A stretch of 64,000 bases of DNA from assembly GCA_018894105.1 (NCBI GenBank), contig CM032118.1:28376690-28440689 (forward strand), written 5' to 3'. Shown here piece by piece: positions 11,401 to 23,589 of the stretch. The notes beneath the pieces are model-generated. The model was not told the origin of the DNA and ran no database searches. It saw only the letters and a list, made by a program, of their open reading frames with translations. How positions within the stretch are numbered: position 1 is the stretch's first letter; each line of letters begins with the position of its first letter. A program made the position numbers and the translations under genes. The stretch is from Jacaranda mimosifolia (lineage: Eukaryota; Streptophyta; Magnoliopsida; Lamiales; Bignoniaceae).

Positions 11401-11469
11401 ACTTGATTCTCAACCTTCATTGATGCACATTCAATCAAGTAAAAGAAAATTAGATAACTAAGAAAATAC

Positions 11470-12290
11470 CATCTTGTAGCATGCAAGACTTGGGTATGTC
11501 TCTAAAAATAGAATGAGCAAGTTAGAAGCTCTCAGAGTACTATATGTTAGTGGCATTGTGGACTTTCCTACTTGTGAATCTTGTTTACAGGGAAAAATAA
11601 CCAAGGCTCATTTTGTAGGACAAAGAGGGTGAACCACAAGTTCTTTGGATTTGATCCATACGAATGATTGTGGCCCACTAAGAGATAGTGCGAGATGAGG
11701 CTATTCTTACTTAATTACCTTCACTGATGATTATATTAAGTTCGGATACGTGTATCTTATGAAGTACAAGTCTGAAGCCTTTGAAAAGTTCAAAGAGTAT
11801 GGGAATGAAGTACAAAAGTAAAAGGGTCTAAGTATTAAAGCTCTTCAATCGGATCGAATGGGAGAATACTTAAGTACCGAATTCTTAGGTTATCAAAAAG
11901 AGAATGGGATTCCCTCACAATGGACCCCATTTGGCACACCCCAACACAATAGAGTAGTTGAGAGGAGAAATTGTACCTTGTTGGACATGGTACGTTCCAT
12001 GATGAGCTTTTTCGATGTACCTATATCTTTTTGAGGATATGCCTTAGAAACGGTGGTGAAGTTACTAAATGTAGTACCTTCAAAGTCGATGCCAAAGACA
12101 CCGCATGAGATGTGGTATGGCAAAACACCTTCTTACTCTTTGCTAATAGTTTGGGGGTCTTCCGCTTACGTAAGACGGCTAGTGGGAGACAAATTGGATA
12201 GGAGATCCATCTTATGCAAGTTTATGGGATACCCAAGTGAGTCTTTAGGTTATTACTTTTATGATCCCTCATAACAAAAGGTGTTTGTTT
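11470..12290 (+). pseudogene. copia B integrase remnant
   Basis: The zinc-binding N-terminus is visible: HARLGYVS near 11480-11503, then PTCESC near 11570-11587. The core follows with FTDDYIKFGYVYLMKY, then LQSDRMGEYLS (second catalytic Asp kept) near 11847-11879, and VVERRNCTLLDMVRSM (catalytic Glu kept) near 11955-12002. The first catalytic region reads IHTNDCGP, where VHTDVCGP-like sequence is usual. Stops occur at about 11628, 11820 and 12032, among others. Family role: insertion of element cDNA into the chromosome. Confidence 0.85.
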
Positions 12291-12299
12291 TGAGAAACA

Positions 12300-13385
12300 C
12301 GACCTTTTTGGAAAAGGATTTTCTATTAGATAGAAAAGGCGTTATTGTTGAACTTCATGAAGTTCCAGATGATCATCAAATCTCACAAGTGATGGAAACA
12401 AGTAATCATCAAGAGCCTTACACATAACCTCTAAGAAGGTCGGACTGAATCACGAAGTAACCCGAAAGGTTTGAATTCCTTCATGAGACGGGCCAATCGG
12501 ATAGTGATCTGAAGACCTATGAGGAAGCTATGTTGGACATAAATTCGGGAGATTAGCTTGACACCATGAAATCTGAAATGGACTCCATGTACTCCAACAA
12601 AGTACAAATTTTGGTAGATCAACCAGAGGAAATAGTTCACGTTGGTTGCAAGTGGATCTATAAGCGAAAGCTAAGAGTCGATGAAGAGGTAGTGACCTTT
12701 AAGGGCGACTAATGGCAAAAGGTGACACTCAAAGACCTAGTATCGATTTTGAGGAAACCTTTTCATCGGTCACAATGCATAAATCCATTCGTATTTTACT
12801 TGCCATAGCCACATATTATGATTGTGATATATGGCAAATGGATGTGAAAACCACTTTCCTCAATGGAAATATTGAAGAAGAAATCCATATGGAGCAACCA
12901 CAAGGTTTTACATCCAAATGGAGTGAGCAAAAGTTTGCAAACTCAAGAGATCCATTTATGGACTCAAGCAAGCGTCCCAAAGTTGGAACATACATTTTCA
13001 CAAGACAGTCAAATCATTTGGCTTTGTCAAAAATATGTATGACCTATGTGTGTACAAATAGGCTAGTGGGAGTAGTATATAGTTTTATTATACTTTATGT
13101 CGATGGTATTCTTCTCATTCGAAATGAGAGAGAAATGTTAGAGTGTACTAAAGCATAGTTATCTACTCAATTCTCCTGAAGAATTTGGGAAAAGCAATCT
13201 ACGTATTAGGAATACGTATCTATAGAGATAGATTGAGGAGGATGTTGGGACTTTCCCAAACCCCACACATTGACAAGATATTAAAGAGGTTTAGTATGGG
13301 AGAATCCAAGAAAGAATTCCTCCCTATGGGATATGGTATTCGTCTCTCCAAGTCTTTGGCCCCTAGACAGAGGAAGAGAGACGTA
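12300..13385 (+). pseudogene. copia B reverse transcriptase remnant
   Basis: Copia RT landmarks appear in order: LDTMKSEMDSMYSN near 12558-12600, GCKWIYKRKLRVD near 12646-12684, WQMDVKTTFLNGN near 12832-12870, and FIILYVDGILLIRNE near 13084-13128. The polymerase motif normally reads YVDD; here the second Asp is Gly. Frames change near 12712 and after 13156. The open frame 12712-13158 is the longest uninterrupted piece, not an independent gene. Confidence 0.88.
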
Positions 13386-13387
13386 AT

Positions 13388-14035
13388 ATGTCCCACATAC
13401 CTTATGCATCCACTATTGGGAGCATAATTTGTGCCGTTCAATGTACTAGACTGAATGTGGCACATGATCTAAGTGTTACGTGTCGTTTTCAGTCCAACCC
13501 CGGTGAGAGTCACCGGATAGCGATTAAAGCAATCCTTAAGTGCTTGAGAAGGACTAAGAATTATTTTTTGGTATACAGTAATGGAGAATTGAAACTTGAG
13601 GGGTTTTCATATTCTAATTTCTGATCCAATGTAGATGAACTAAAATCTACTTCAAAATTTTTATTTTGCTGCAATGGCGGCACAGTGAGTTGGAAGAGTT
13701 CCAAACAAGTTACCATGGTCAATTCAACTACTAATGTAAAATATATTGCGGCTTTGGAAGCTGCAAAGGAAAGAGTTTTGATCAAAAATTTTATCCAAGA
13801 GTTAGATGTAGTGTCTACTATGTCGAGCCTGTAGTTGTCTTCTATGACAACAATCCAAGCACATTTTGAGACGATATCATTTTATCCAGGAAATCATTGA
13901 TAGAGGCAACATTAGAGTGGAAAGAGTTGCCTCGAAAAAGAATATAGCAGATCCATTGACTAAACCCCCAACCCATAAGGTCTTTGAAGGACATTTTGAG
14001 AAAATGGGTCTTAATACTATGGGACATTGGCTTTA
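13388..14035 (+). pseudogene. copia B RNase H remnant and pol end
   Basis: The translation gives YASTIGSIICAVQCTRLN near 13398, then LKCLRRTKNYFLVYSNGELKLEGF, and GGTVSWKSSKQVTMVNSTT near 13677-13733. These are the usual C-terminal copia pol blocks. A stop at 13621 and others break it. The 3' end runs into a purine-rich tract directly before the LTR. Confidence 0.85.
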
Positions 14036-14050
14036 GGGCAAGTCAGAAAT
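14036..14050 (+). promoter_or_regulatory. Polypurine tract of copia B
   Basis: AGGGCAAGTCAGAAAT borders the 3' LTR. The equivalent tract of the element left of 6 kb is GGGCAAGTGGGAGAT. It primes plus-strand DNA synthesis in the family; here it has lost part of its purine run. Confidence 0.6.
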
Positions 14051-16205
14051 TGCTGGAATAGTGCCCCGCAAGCCAACATGACTATCTTCATCTTATGCTT
14101 ATATTACTTCACTAACATTTGGTTGAAGCCCTTAGATCACACAACACTACGGGAATTGGTCATGCACTGGGTGGTGATCATGAAATAAGTTTTACACAGT
14201 CGTGATCTTAAATCTTCCAAGTTGTAGGATCTTATGAGACAGAGCACTAATATCTGGATAGACTTGCATTGACGATTCATAAATCCAAAGGTTGGATATT
14301 GCTCCATTTCATGAGCAAACCATATGAAATATGGGTGCATGTTAATAGGTACTTTTTAGAGAACAAGTCCACTAAATGCCCGCTCAGAGAATCTACTAGA
14401 TAGCCATAGTAGCAAGTCAGTAGTGGCAAGTTCTTCAACTTATGCTAATGCATATAATTAGTCTTTTGACTTGAGGATCCATGGTAACCTTATGTTTAGA
14501 TCCTCATGCTTTAACTCTTCCTTGGCCACTTAGAGGGTCTTTTAGGCTGAGGTTGGGTATGAGCTACTTAAACATGAAGGCTTGTGAGATTCAAGATGGG
14601 ATCCGACTTCTCATCGTTGTGAAGGGCGAGTATATATCCTATGTATTCTATAATGATCAATTCCACGAAATCCTTACTCAAGGTAGTACGACAATTTGGA
14701 AAAAGAGTTTTCCAAAGATAAGGTCATAAAGGGGAATCAAACATTAGAATTGAGACATAGCATCAAGGCTATTATGGAGCTAACAAATATCTTGTCGTAG
14801 GCCTCTTTCGGGAGATAGAAAATAGAATGACTGTATTTGCATGGTAAGCACAGAGTTAGAATTTTTCTCCAAAAGCATTCAATGCAACCAATTAGTTGGG
14901 CTCCATGGCTTTGAGGCTGGGTATCAACCATGGAAATCGAGTACTCTTCAAGTAATGAGATTAATTGAATTGAGTCATCAGTTTAAAGGAGTTTAGACTA
15001 ATGTGAATATTTGATATTCAATAAATCACAAGAGTTGTGAACCCATGTCTAATGAATGGTAGATCCTAATAGGTCACACACAAAAGCCAGTTGGAAATCC
15101 TACTTGATGAAGGGGAATTTTCTAAGAGATAGAAAATTTCCACTTTGACAAATTTTTTGAGGTAGACGATTGACACAATTTCTGGTCATTTTAGTTTGAT
15201 CAATTTAATTGTTAAATTAATCTAAATAATTTAAAGAGTTAAATTAGACCAATTAAATTAAGAGTTAATTTAATTGGTGCCGCATGACTATCAATTGGTC
15301 AAGCTAGCTTAATGAGTTAAGCTAATTGACTTAATAGTTAAGTCAAACGTTAATTAATTAAATTAAAGTGTTTAATTTAATTATGAAGAATTAACTTTGG
15401 AGGAAAAATTCAAATGAAATGTTCTTTTGGAGTGTATTTAGAATTTATTTGGATGACATTTCATGTGATGAAATGAAGATTCCAAATGAAATTAAAATGC
15501 ACATTAAATTAACATGCAACTTGCTTGCAAGTTGGCAAGCCAAGTTGGCGCCCTACCTTGAGGAAGGTGTGATGCCACCTAAGCATCACACTTTCCTCCC
15601 TCTATATATAGATATAAGGGAGTGTCCGGCCATGTGTGGAAAACACATACAAGCATCTAATTGTTAGATTCGTACTTTCCCTCCAATTTTGCATGTGTTG
15701 CCTTATATGTTGAAGCTTCTCATTTTTCTTCATCTCCTACCCCAAAGCAATTTCATCCTCTCTAATCTCTTCTTTGTTCTCCAACTAATATACAAGAGAT
15801 TTAGATTGTCCATTGGTGTAGAGATCTTATCATTAGAGGCAAAACAATTGGATTGCTAGCCTTTTGGAGATCCTCTATTTGAGCAGAAACTTGGAGGCAA
15901 TACTGGAGTTCTAATTTGGCTGATTTTTCTATTGTAGATCCATCAAGGTGTTGGTGATCAAATTTCAGCCGATTCCAATGAGATTTGGTTAGGCAAAAGT
16001 TGTCCAAAATCTACTGCACTAGTGGAGACTGAATTGAAAAGGTTCAAGCATCTATTCACAATTTCAGTTAGATTTTGCTTTTAAGGTAATTTTCTGACCT
16101 AAATCCACTTTAATGGTATGAATTAGGTCCTTGGAGAGGTGTGATCAAGTTAGATTTTAGTTTTTAAAAGTTTTTTATTGGATCCTTAGCTTACGTCATC
16201 CTTCA
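14051..16205 (+). repeat. 3' LTR of copia B (2155 bp)
   Basis: It starts TGCTGGAATAGTGCCCC and ends CCTTCA, and matches the 5' LTR throughout, with scattered substitutions and indels. It includes the perfect stem-loop at 15249-15277, the stem-loop TTGACTTAA-TAG-TTAAGTCAA at 15326-15346, the TATA-proximal inverted repeat at 15560-15598 and the TATA block at 15602-15616. Confidence 0.92.
15560..15598 (+). promoter_or_regulatory. TATA-proximal inverted repeat, 3' LTR copy
   Basis: GAGGAAGGTGTGATGC and GCATCACACTTTCCTC form 16-bp arms with one mismatch and a 7-base loop, just upstream of the TATA block at 15602. Confidence 0.7.
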
Positions 16206-17380
16206 TGATCATGGGCTAGTAGCTCGATAGACTATTTTTCCCTTTTTATTTTAGTATATTTACCAAGTGTGTGCCCCTTATTCGACCTCCACTTTTTTTC
16301 CTTGCAGGTCTAAAACTAGTCATGTCTGCTCGAGACAAGAAACTTGCAACCATCCATTCCAGCCGTTTCTCCGTGGTCGCCTATCCAAGGTCGTGGTCTG
16401 TGCAATCGCTACTCTTCCTGTGCCCCTTGCTGCTCCCATTTATTGAGCTCTGACTTCAGCTACAGGGTCAGTCAGATCAAAGCAACCTCACAAAGGCATG
16501 GGGTCGGCATCTCCACCACCAAGAAGATTTACTACCTAGGACATGGGAAGAGCATTATGTTCGTTGAAAGGGCAATGACCTCTCGGGGCAAGAGTGTGGC
16601 TTTGTCTGAGAGTTTTTGTGATCGAGCTCAAGGCCCACTTTCACTCTCTTCTACACTGGTACCAAAGACCTTGAAAAGCCTTATTGCTAACCTATTTTAT
16701 CTCATGTCCTTCAAGGAACCTCTCCTCGGGCTTGGCGTGAGGGAGTAAGCAATTATGCCTCAATCATTAATAAGGGGCACCTCAGTACTACAGCCTGGGC
16801 CTTTATATAGATAGGCATCTTTAAGGTCAACCAAGAGAAGATCTCGTCCATTGCCGCTAGGAAAGTTTTAAAGCAACTCGGCTATCACACTAATATGGTA
16901 ATTTTCAACCCCCTCTTATTCGATATGAATTTGTGTATCGCTATTATGCTAACTTTCGACCTCACATTTTTTCCAGATGAGTCACTCAGGTGGGAACTTA
17001 TACAGCAAGTATACATATATCACATCAAACCACAGCACCTAGTAAAAATAGTTCAAAAATACCTAAGAAGATACCGTCAAAGCGTTAAAGAAGAGGGTAA
17101 AAAATTTATGATATCTTGAGACTCTAATTAACGAGCAGAGATATGAGATCAAGAGGCTGAAGGCTGACGCGAATCAGAAGTTGATATCCTTCACAGTCCA
17201 AAAGAACAAGCCTAGCAAAAAGGTTCTTGAGCTACAGAGAAAGCTCCTCGATGTTCAATGCATGAGCTATCATAAAGGTTTTAGGGATAAGAGGTTGGCC
17301 TCGGATGATGACTTGATCAAAACACTCCCTATTTTTGTCAATGAAGTTATGGAAAAGTTCATTTAGAGTTTGGTATTCGA
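16206..17380 (+). pseudogene. Gypsy-type upstream region, continuation of 5871-6122
   Basis: The sequence starts with the right copy of the copia target duplication (TGATC, 16206-16210) and resumes the frame interrupted at 6122. A pyrimidine-rich run ending TTGCAG at about 16300-16306 looks like a splice acceptor ahead of an ATG at 16321 (MSARDKKLATIHSSRF). Further short frames (16344-16748, 16895-17119, 17181-17366) show basic and Glu/Lys-rich segments without a domain I recognise for certain. From its place upstream of a gypsy protease it should be gag or a gag-like ORF. Confidence 0.45.
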
Positions 17381-17399
17381 CGACTGCTACTGCATAATG

Positions 17400-17850
17400 G
17401 GGGCCAACCACCAAAAGTCTAGGCTCGACCGTACCATTGCCCAGCTGAAGACTTTGGGCATCGATTTTGATGAGTCAATGCTAAGTTTGACCCTCGACGA
17501 CAATCTACATGCCATACATCAAAAACAAACCTAACTGCCCCATTATCATCACTGCTGAGATCGCCAACTATGTTGTCAAAAAAGTACTGATCAATAACGA
17601 AAGTTCAGCTAATGTCATTTTTTACTTTACTTTGAAAAATATGAACCTAGGAAAGCTCATGCTCTCCCCCGTGAATACAGCCCTTATTGGATTTGGAGGG
17701 TCAGAAGTGGTGTCCTTAGGATCAATCAAGCTCATGACCTTACTTGGAATGCCGCCCAAACGATGTACAATGATGATCAAATACTTAGTCGTGGAGCTCT
17801 TTTTGCCTACAACACCATTTTGGGTCGATTAGCTCTCAATGTGCCATAGT
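17400..17850 (+). pseudogene. Ty3/gypsy protease remnant (element G1)
   Basis: The open frame 17509-17832 reads IIITAEIANYVVKKVLINN, then ESSANVIFYF, GFGGSEVVSLG and MMIKYLVVELF. This is the plant non-chromovirus gypsy protease, which normally reads VLVDGGSSANVLF and later NVILGRP. The catalytic DGG is NNE here and the C-terminal NVILGRP block is out of frame (TPFWVD ending). Not functional. Confidence 0.8.
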
Positions 17851-17984
17851 CTCCACTTATGATTTGAAGATCAAATACCTAACCCCAGCCAGAATAAAAA
17901 AAGCACTATATAGCGCTAGCTAAGCTTAGTAGCACTACACTATCTCAGTCAACATTGAAATACAAAAGACGTTAACACCAAAAC

Positions 17985-19230
17985 CAAATTTTTAGGGCAT
18001 CGACCCTAATGGGATTGCTCATCACCTAAATGTTGACTCAACTACAAAGCTAATCAAGTAGAAAATAAGAGTGTTCAGTGAAGAAATAAATAAAATCATA
18101 AATGAAAAGGTCGAAAAGCTCCTCTAGACAGGCTATGTGGCCGAGATCCAGTTTCCTAAATGGTTGTGAAATGTCGTGCTAGTGCCAAAGAATGAAGAGA
18201 AGTAGACGATGTGTAATGACTTCACCGACCTCATCAAAGCTTGCTCTCCTTACCCACTTTCATGTATTAATATCCTCGTTAACTCAACTACAGGTTGTGT
18301 CCTACTCAGCATGATGGATACTTTTTAGGGATATTACTAAATATTAATGGCGCCTGAAGATTGAGATAAAATTGAATTCGTGGTTCCCATAGGACTCTAC
18401 TGTTTTATCGTTATGCTGTTTGGTTTGAAGAATGCTAGGGCCATATATCAATGGCTCATGAATATGATGTTCCAGGAAGAGATCAAGTAATTGATGGAAG
18501 TTTATGTCGATGAAATAATAGTTAAGAGTGTCAAAGAAGATAATGATCTGGAGGACTTGGCCCACATCTTCTCCATCTTAAGGAGGTATAGCTTCAAGCT
18601 CAACTTCACCAAATGCACATTTGGAGTTCAAGGAGGAAAATTTCTAAGCTGCATTGTCAACAGCGAGGGATCAAAGTGAACCCATAAAAGATTTAGGCTA
18701 TGCAAGATATCACACCACCAAGGTTAATAAAGGAGGTGCAAAGATTAGTGGGTTGAATAGTTGCCCTGAGCAGATTCATATCAAGAATGGCAGAAAAAAC
18801 CTTCTATTCTTCAAAATACTCAGGATAGTTCCAAACTTTCAATGATGAAAGAGTGTAATCGAGCCTTAATAGACTAGAAGAAATACTTGTCGAAACCCCC
18901 ACTATTAGCAAAATCAACCCCTAGAGAGTTAATACACCTATATTTGGCCGTATCTCTCGACGTGGTCAGCTTGGTATTTATGTCAATTGGCAGAGCACTC
19001 CATCGGCCTGTCTATTACTTGAGTAAGGTACTATAAGGGACTGAAGAAAACTACAGAGGTCGAGAAGCTTTTGCTCGCCATCATCACAATGGCTCGGCGA
19101 CTAAGGTCCTATTTTCGATCACATAGTGCCATTGTCTTGACAAACCAGATGCTCAAGAATATGTTGTCCAAACCCAATGTGTCCGACAGACTTAACAAAG
19201 GGGCCATCGAGCTAAGCGAATTTGACATTA
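17985..19230 (+). pseudogene. Ty3/gypsy reverse transcriptase remnant (G1)
   Basis: RT blocks appear in order: GIDPNGIAHHLNVD at 17999, NVVLVPKNEE near 18170, MCNDFTD near 18210, FVVPIGLYCFIVMLFGLKNA near 18375-18435, and VYVDEIIVKSVKEDN near 18500-18545. Then come LNFTKCTFGVQGGKF and RPVYYLSKVL near 19005. The polymerase YVDD is YVDE. Many stops break the frame. The open frames at 18491-18679 and 18654-18845 are pieces of it. Confidence 0.85.
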
Positions 19231-19740
19231 GCTATTAGCCCATAACAACCATCAAGGCTCAGGTGTTGGTCAATTGTTCGGTCGAATAGGTTGACCTTAC
19301 CAATGAGAAATATGAAACACACCTTCCCTGAACATTACACATCAATGGGAGCTCAATGGCATTAGGAAGAGAAGCAGGAGTCCTATTTTCTTCACCTGAT
19401 GGTACAAAGGTCGAGTTTGCCATAAATTTGAACTTCCAAGTCACCAATAATGAGGCAGAATACGAAGCCCTCATCACGGGGATTAAAATGGCTATTCAAC
19501 AAGGGATCTAATGGCTAATAGCCTTGACCAATTTCCAATTTGTCATGGTACAGTTTCATGGGACCATTGAAGTAAAGGAGGCACCGATGGCAAGATATTT
19601 AACCATAGTACGACAACTGCAGCAAAAATTCCAGTTGTTTTCCTTTAATCATATCTTAAATCAGAGAACAAAAAATCCAACACCCTATCTAGGCTTGCCA
19701 ACTCAACCTAGGGCACCTGCCGAAGAATGATAACTTAATT
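19231..19740 (+). pseudogene. Ty3/gypsy RNase H remnant (G1)
   Basis: The translation reads LHINGSSMALGREAGVLF near 19335-19392, then SPDGTKVEFAINLNFQVTNN and EAEYEALITGIKMAI near 19450-19497, then YLTIVRQLQQKFQLFSF near 19595. Gypsy RNase H normally opens LHVDGSS; the catalytic Asp is Asn here. A stop follows at 19509. Confidence 0.85.
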
Positions 19741-20680
19741 TGTGCAAGATAACCAGGTACATCCAATATGAAGGTCGATAAAGATGCAGCATGGTTGATC
19801 AAAGACTCGACCTCGACTTAGCTAGAGAATATAGTGGAGTACCTTTGAAATGGAAAGGTACCGGTGGATAAAGTAGGAGCCCCTCGTAAACTTAAAGTTA
19901 GATCCATGAGATATATATTAGATGGGGAAGGCAGGCTCTTCAAAAGGTCCTTTCTCGAACTACTATTACGTTATTTGAAGCCGAGGCAAGCAAATGAAGT
20001 GTTGAGTGAGGTCTAAGAGGGTGCATGTGGGAATTATTTAGGAGGATGAAAGCTAGCCCATAAGATGCTTAAGCAAGGTTATTATTGGCCTACAATGACA
20101 GGGACGCTATGGAGTTCCACCGTAAGCGTGAATCATGCCAATTCTATGCTAACACCCTCCCAACAAGCTACACCAATGGTTGGCATTGAAATTTCATAGC
20201 CATTCGACCAATCGGGCATCTACATCTTGGGAAAATTTCCAACAGTAATGGATGAATACACATACTCATTATTGTGGTCAAATACTTTGAAACTGAGGTT
20301 GTTGGCAAGATAACCAAAATGAAAATTTGAGCTTTCATCTGGAAGAACATTATATGCATTCAAACTTTTGAGATTGTTTGTGTCCAACAATGGTACTCAA
20401 TTACAAAGTAAGAGGATCATAGAATGGTGCCAAAGCTTGGGGATCAACAATGTTTCACATAGGTAGGCAACACACAGAGCAATGGGCAAATTGAGGTGAC
20501 AAATAGGACTATCATCGGCCACATCAAGAAAAAGCTGGAAGGAGTCAAAGGCAAGTGGGTGGGCAACCTCCTCGAGGTACTTTAGGCGTATCGCTCCACC
20601 CCAAGAGTGGCAATAGTAGAAACGCTAGACAACTTGGTCTATGGATCCAACACCGTGCTCTCCATTGAAATCTTCCTTTG
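19741..20680 (+). pseudogene. Ty3/gypsy integrase remnant (G1)
   Basis: HKMLKQGYYWPTM near 20060-20100 is the family's HHCC zinc-finger approach. FVSNNGTQLQSKRIIEWCQS near 20376-20435 corresponds to the ISDNGTQF core block, with the catalytic Asp replaced by Asn. The sequence ends near 20680 with a VLSIEIFL-like segment, after which homology switches to the opposite strand. Frames and stops are numerous. Confidence 0.8.
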
Positions 20681-20684
20681 ACTC

Positions 20685-22000
20685 CTTCTTATCTTTCAGC
20701 TTCTTGTCCAAGCTCAACTGCTCATATCTAAAGCTATTTATGTCCTTTTGTATTATGGAGCAATCCGCCAGGTTGAGTAAAGCTTCTATGGTGTGGGACC
20801 TTTCTTAAGCCAAAGTATTGGTGCATTCCTTATGGTATAGGCCCAGGAATAAGACATTAATAAGCAAGTCAATCCTAGGATTGTCAATCTTCATGACCTC
20901 ATTGTTAAATCTAGTGAAGAAGTCTCTCAAGGTTTCACCCTCGTTCTATTTGACCAAATGGAGATGTGTATGAGGAAGTTTGCTCTTATGCTTGCTAGCA
21001 AACTGATGCAGAAACTTATCAGACAAGAGGTCCTATGAGTCGATCTAGCGCGAGTCGAGTTTCATGAACCAATCCAAAGCCACTCCCTGGAATGCGGTCA
21101 CCAACAACTTAGCATGTATGTGATCATTGTGCCCATGCAGCTGCATAATGTGCTCGAACTAGTATAATTGCTCATTGGGGTCAGTGGCCCCATTGTATCT
21201 CGGTAAGCTGGTCAACGCCTTAACATCGGGGGCTACCCTCCCGTCGATGATCTCTTGAATAAATGGGGATTCTTTTTCTCGCCACCTTGAATAGAGCATG
21301 TTGAGACCTTGGTATATGTGTCTGGGTGGCACCTAGATAGGTCCTCGATCGTGCAGTTAAGCTATTGTACTTGGAAGAACATATGATCCCATTCAGGACG
21401 TTCGACTCTCCTCTGGCACGATAGATTTGCTTAGGGACGGTTGAGCCTTTCGTTTTGAACACAGTGAGGTTAGATGTCTGCCACGGAATCTACTACCTCC
21501 TCGGTTGGTTGGCAATAGGGCAGTGCATCCTGGGGGGCTAGATTTGGAGGCTGTGACTCAGACTCATGCATTGCACTCACTGCTATGGCAAACAGCCATT
21601 CTCTGTGCGCTTGAAGGGCACGTTCGACCTATTACCCAATGATCTCATTCAACTGTTCTAGGGAAATTACGATCATTTATTACGGCTGTGTGCTCAACCC
21701 AATAGCTCTTGAGGTCGAGGTGGTTGTGGGATTGGTGGAGGCACATGCTCTAAGTTTGATGCTTCCCTCCCCACTTACCTCTCTAATTGAGCTCTTCACG
21801 TAGTAAGTATTCTCATTTTCTAGGTAAGTGTTTCCCATAAAAGGTGCCAACTGATGAAGCACAAGTTCATGAGGCTGGGAAACTGTGAGGATTTAGGTCG
21901 AACGATGCTGCTAGAAATAGGTCTACCTGTAATACTTAGCAAATGTTAGGCTCACTGGAAATTCCTCTTTCTCAATTTTGATCTGAGGAATAATAATCTT
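20685..22000 (-). pseudogene. Ty3/gypsy gag fragment (element G2)
   Basis: Read leftwards from about 21260, the translation gives YNGVTDPNEHLYQFEHIMQL, HAKLLVTAFQGVALDWF near 21110-21060, then GETLRDFFTRFNNEVMKID near 20940-20880 and LLINVLFLGLYH. This is the retrotransposon gag (Retrotrans_gag) core. It is close to the gag at 51650-52160. The expected protease does not follow on the left; instead the + strand integrase of G1 abuts near 20680. The stretch 21270-22000 holds the N-terminal part, broken by stops. Confidence 0.82.
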
Positions 22001-23560
22001 ACCTCCTTAGGGTTGATTTGACCTTCCTACCCCTAGTTCTTATAACTATTCAAGCTCTATTCCTAATGAGCAACCACAGTCCATTTTGCTTTCCCAATCG
22101 GGATAACATAGTCCTGGTGAACAATACTCTGGGCTGCTGCGGGGCGTGTCATTGCATTTAATACAGAGAATGCCGCATAGGGGATAAGATATAATATAGC
22201 GGAGTATTGTCCTACATCATCCTTGCCGAGGGCCAGCTATCGATCTTCGAACTTCGGAGTATGACCTTAGGACCAAGTTGGGAATATACCAGTCTAGGAA
22301 ATAAAAGTCGAACAATCGGGTTCAACCTAATATATCTCCTCATTGGTTTCAGAGATTGGGGAATTCAATCTAAATGGTGTACAACAGGAAGTGACCCCTC
22401 GAATGATTTTCGCAACTTCGTCGTGCGCTTCATCATATAGTTTGTCTGCTTTGCATCTCAACATCTCAAGATAGCCCTATCACTAACCTTTTATATGGTT
22501 CTCCATTCCACATTGTAAACTTATAACCTCAACATATTACTCTTTTGCAGCTATTAGGCTAGTAAAAAGTTAGTCTTTCACATCAACCTTTACAACTCAT
22601 TCTTCTATCTATGTGTCTTCTCCTTCTAATAGTATGAGTTTTGGTATGTCATGCTCAATGAAGGATGGGATAAAGTGTTCGAGGTCGAGATACTACCATT
22701 CAATCTACTAAGAGAACCAAACCTACAAAACAAGGAAAATATAAGACTTTTTAAGTGGCCCTTGGCTAAAAGCCTCTAATACTTAAGTCAGGTTAAATTG
22801 GAAAGGTAACAATGATAATAAAAAAATAAATAAATAAAAAGAGAGCTATTCGAGCTATTAAATAAATACCTGAGCCATTTGTGAAATGTGGCATTTATAG
22901 TCGCTAGAGCATAAGATCATAAAGATCGATATACCCCTAAGTAGTTATATGGTGCCCGTGATTGTCATAGGGACAATATAGGTCCTCTAGAAAACTCCAG
23001 CAAACATAAGCTCGGCTACCTAAAGGCCACAAAGGTAAGAGGATAGTGTAACATCTATATTTAATGTGATAAAAGATAGCTTATGTAAGATTTCAATACA
23101 TTTAAGGCATTAATCGAATGAACATCACATTGCCAATCAGTCAAAGTCAATCATAGTAGTTGGTATCATTTATTACCCCAAAGGTAAGCAAAGGTAAAGA
23201 GGTCACTATTAGATGGGATCTACAAAGTCATCTGACTTGAAAGCACTTGGTCAATGAGAGAGTTGGTAGAGAAAGGGCCTAAAAGCGTTGTTAGCTTGGC
23301 AAAGGCCAAATAGGGTTACATCATTTTAGCTTCCCCGTAATGGTGTGTGGCTTTAGGATCATCGATCTGATGAAAGAGTTCACACCCTTGTAGAGTTTAT
23401 GTGCCTCTGTAGGTCGAAATAATGTGCTCTCAAAAGGTAAGATCTAGTAGCTTTTTTTATGGTGATGAGTGATAAATAGATCAATCCGACCTCACCCAAA
23501 TCACCTCCACTTACCATTTCACCTTTATTTCAGAAATATTACGTCACATCTGCTCTTCAA
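22001..23560 (-). other. Gypsy G2 leader/LTR-like sequence, no gene
   Basis: This is non-coding sequence upstream of the G2 gag. Short blocks match the region upstream of the gypsy gag at 52400-52870: for example CTAATACTTAAGTCAG near 22778 corresponds to CTAATGCTTAAGTCAG near 52830. LTR ends were not resolved. No gene is supported. Confidence 0.5.
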
Positions 23561-23589
23561 CTGCTAAATAGTGACCTTCCTAAACCTTA

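Larger units (their letters stand above)
6123..16205 (+). mobile_element. Full-length Ty1/copia element B (10,083 bp), coding-dead
   Basis: The element has two LTRs (6123-8265 and 14051-16205), both starting TG-TGGAATAGTG (the third base is T in one and C in the other) and ending TTCA. A degenerate primer-binding site, a 1.9 kb leader, gag, protease, integrase, RT and RNase H follow in the copia order, then a purine-rich tract. Every coding domain has stops or frameshifts. The two LTRs differ at many places, including indels of tens of bases, so the insertion is old. It is nested in a + strand gypsy element. The pol type resembles TNT1-94-like copia. Confidence 0.92.

Noticed and set aside
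6123..16205. Active copia element
   Set aside because: Every coding domain has stops or frameshifts, the primer-binding site is degenerate and the LTRs have diverged.
16220..16310. Intron with TTGCAG acceptor ahead of 16321
   Set aside because: Only the acceptor-like end is convincing. No matching donor or conserved upstream exon could be fixed, so it is mentioned only as a possibility.
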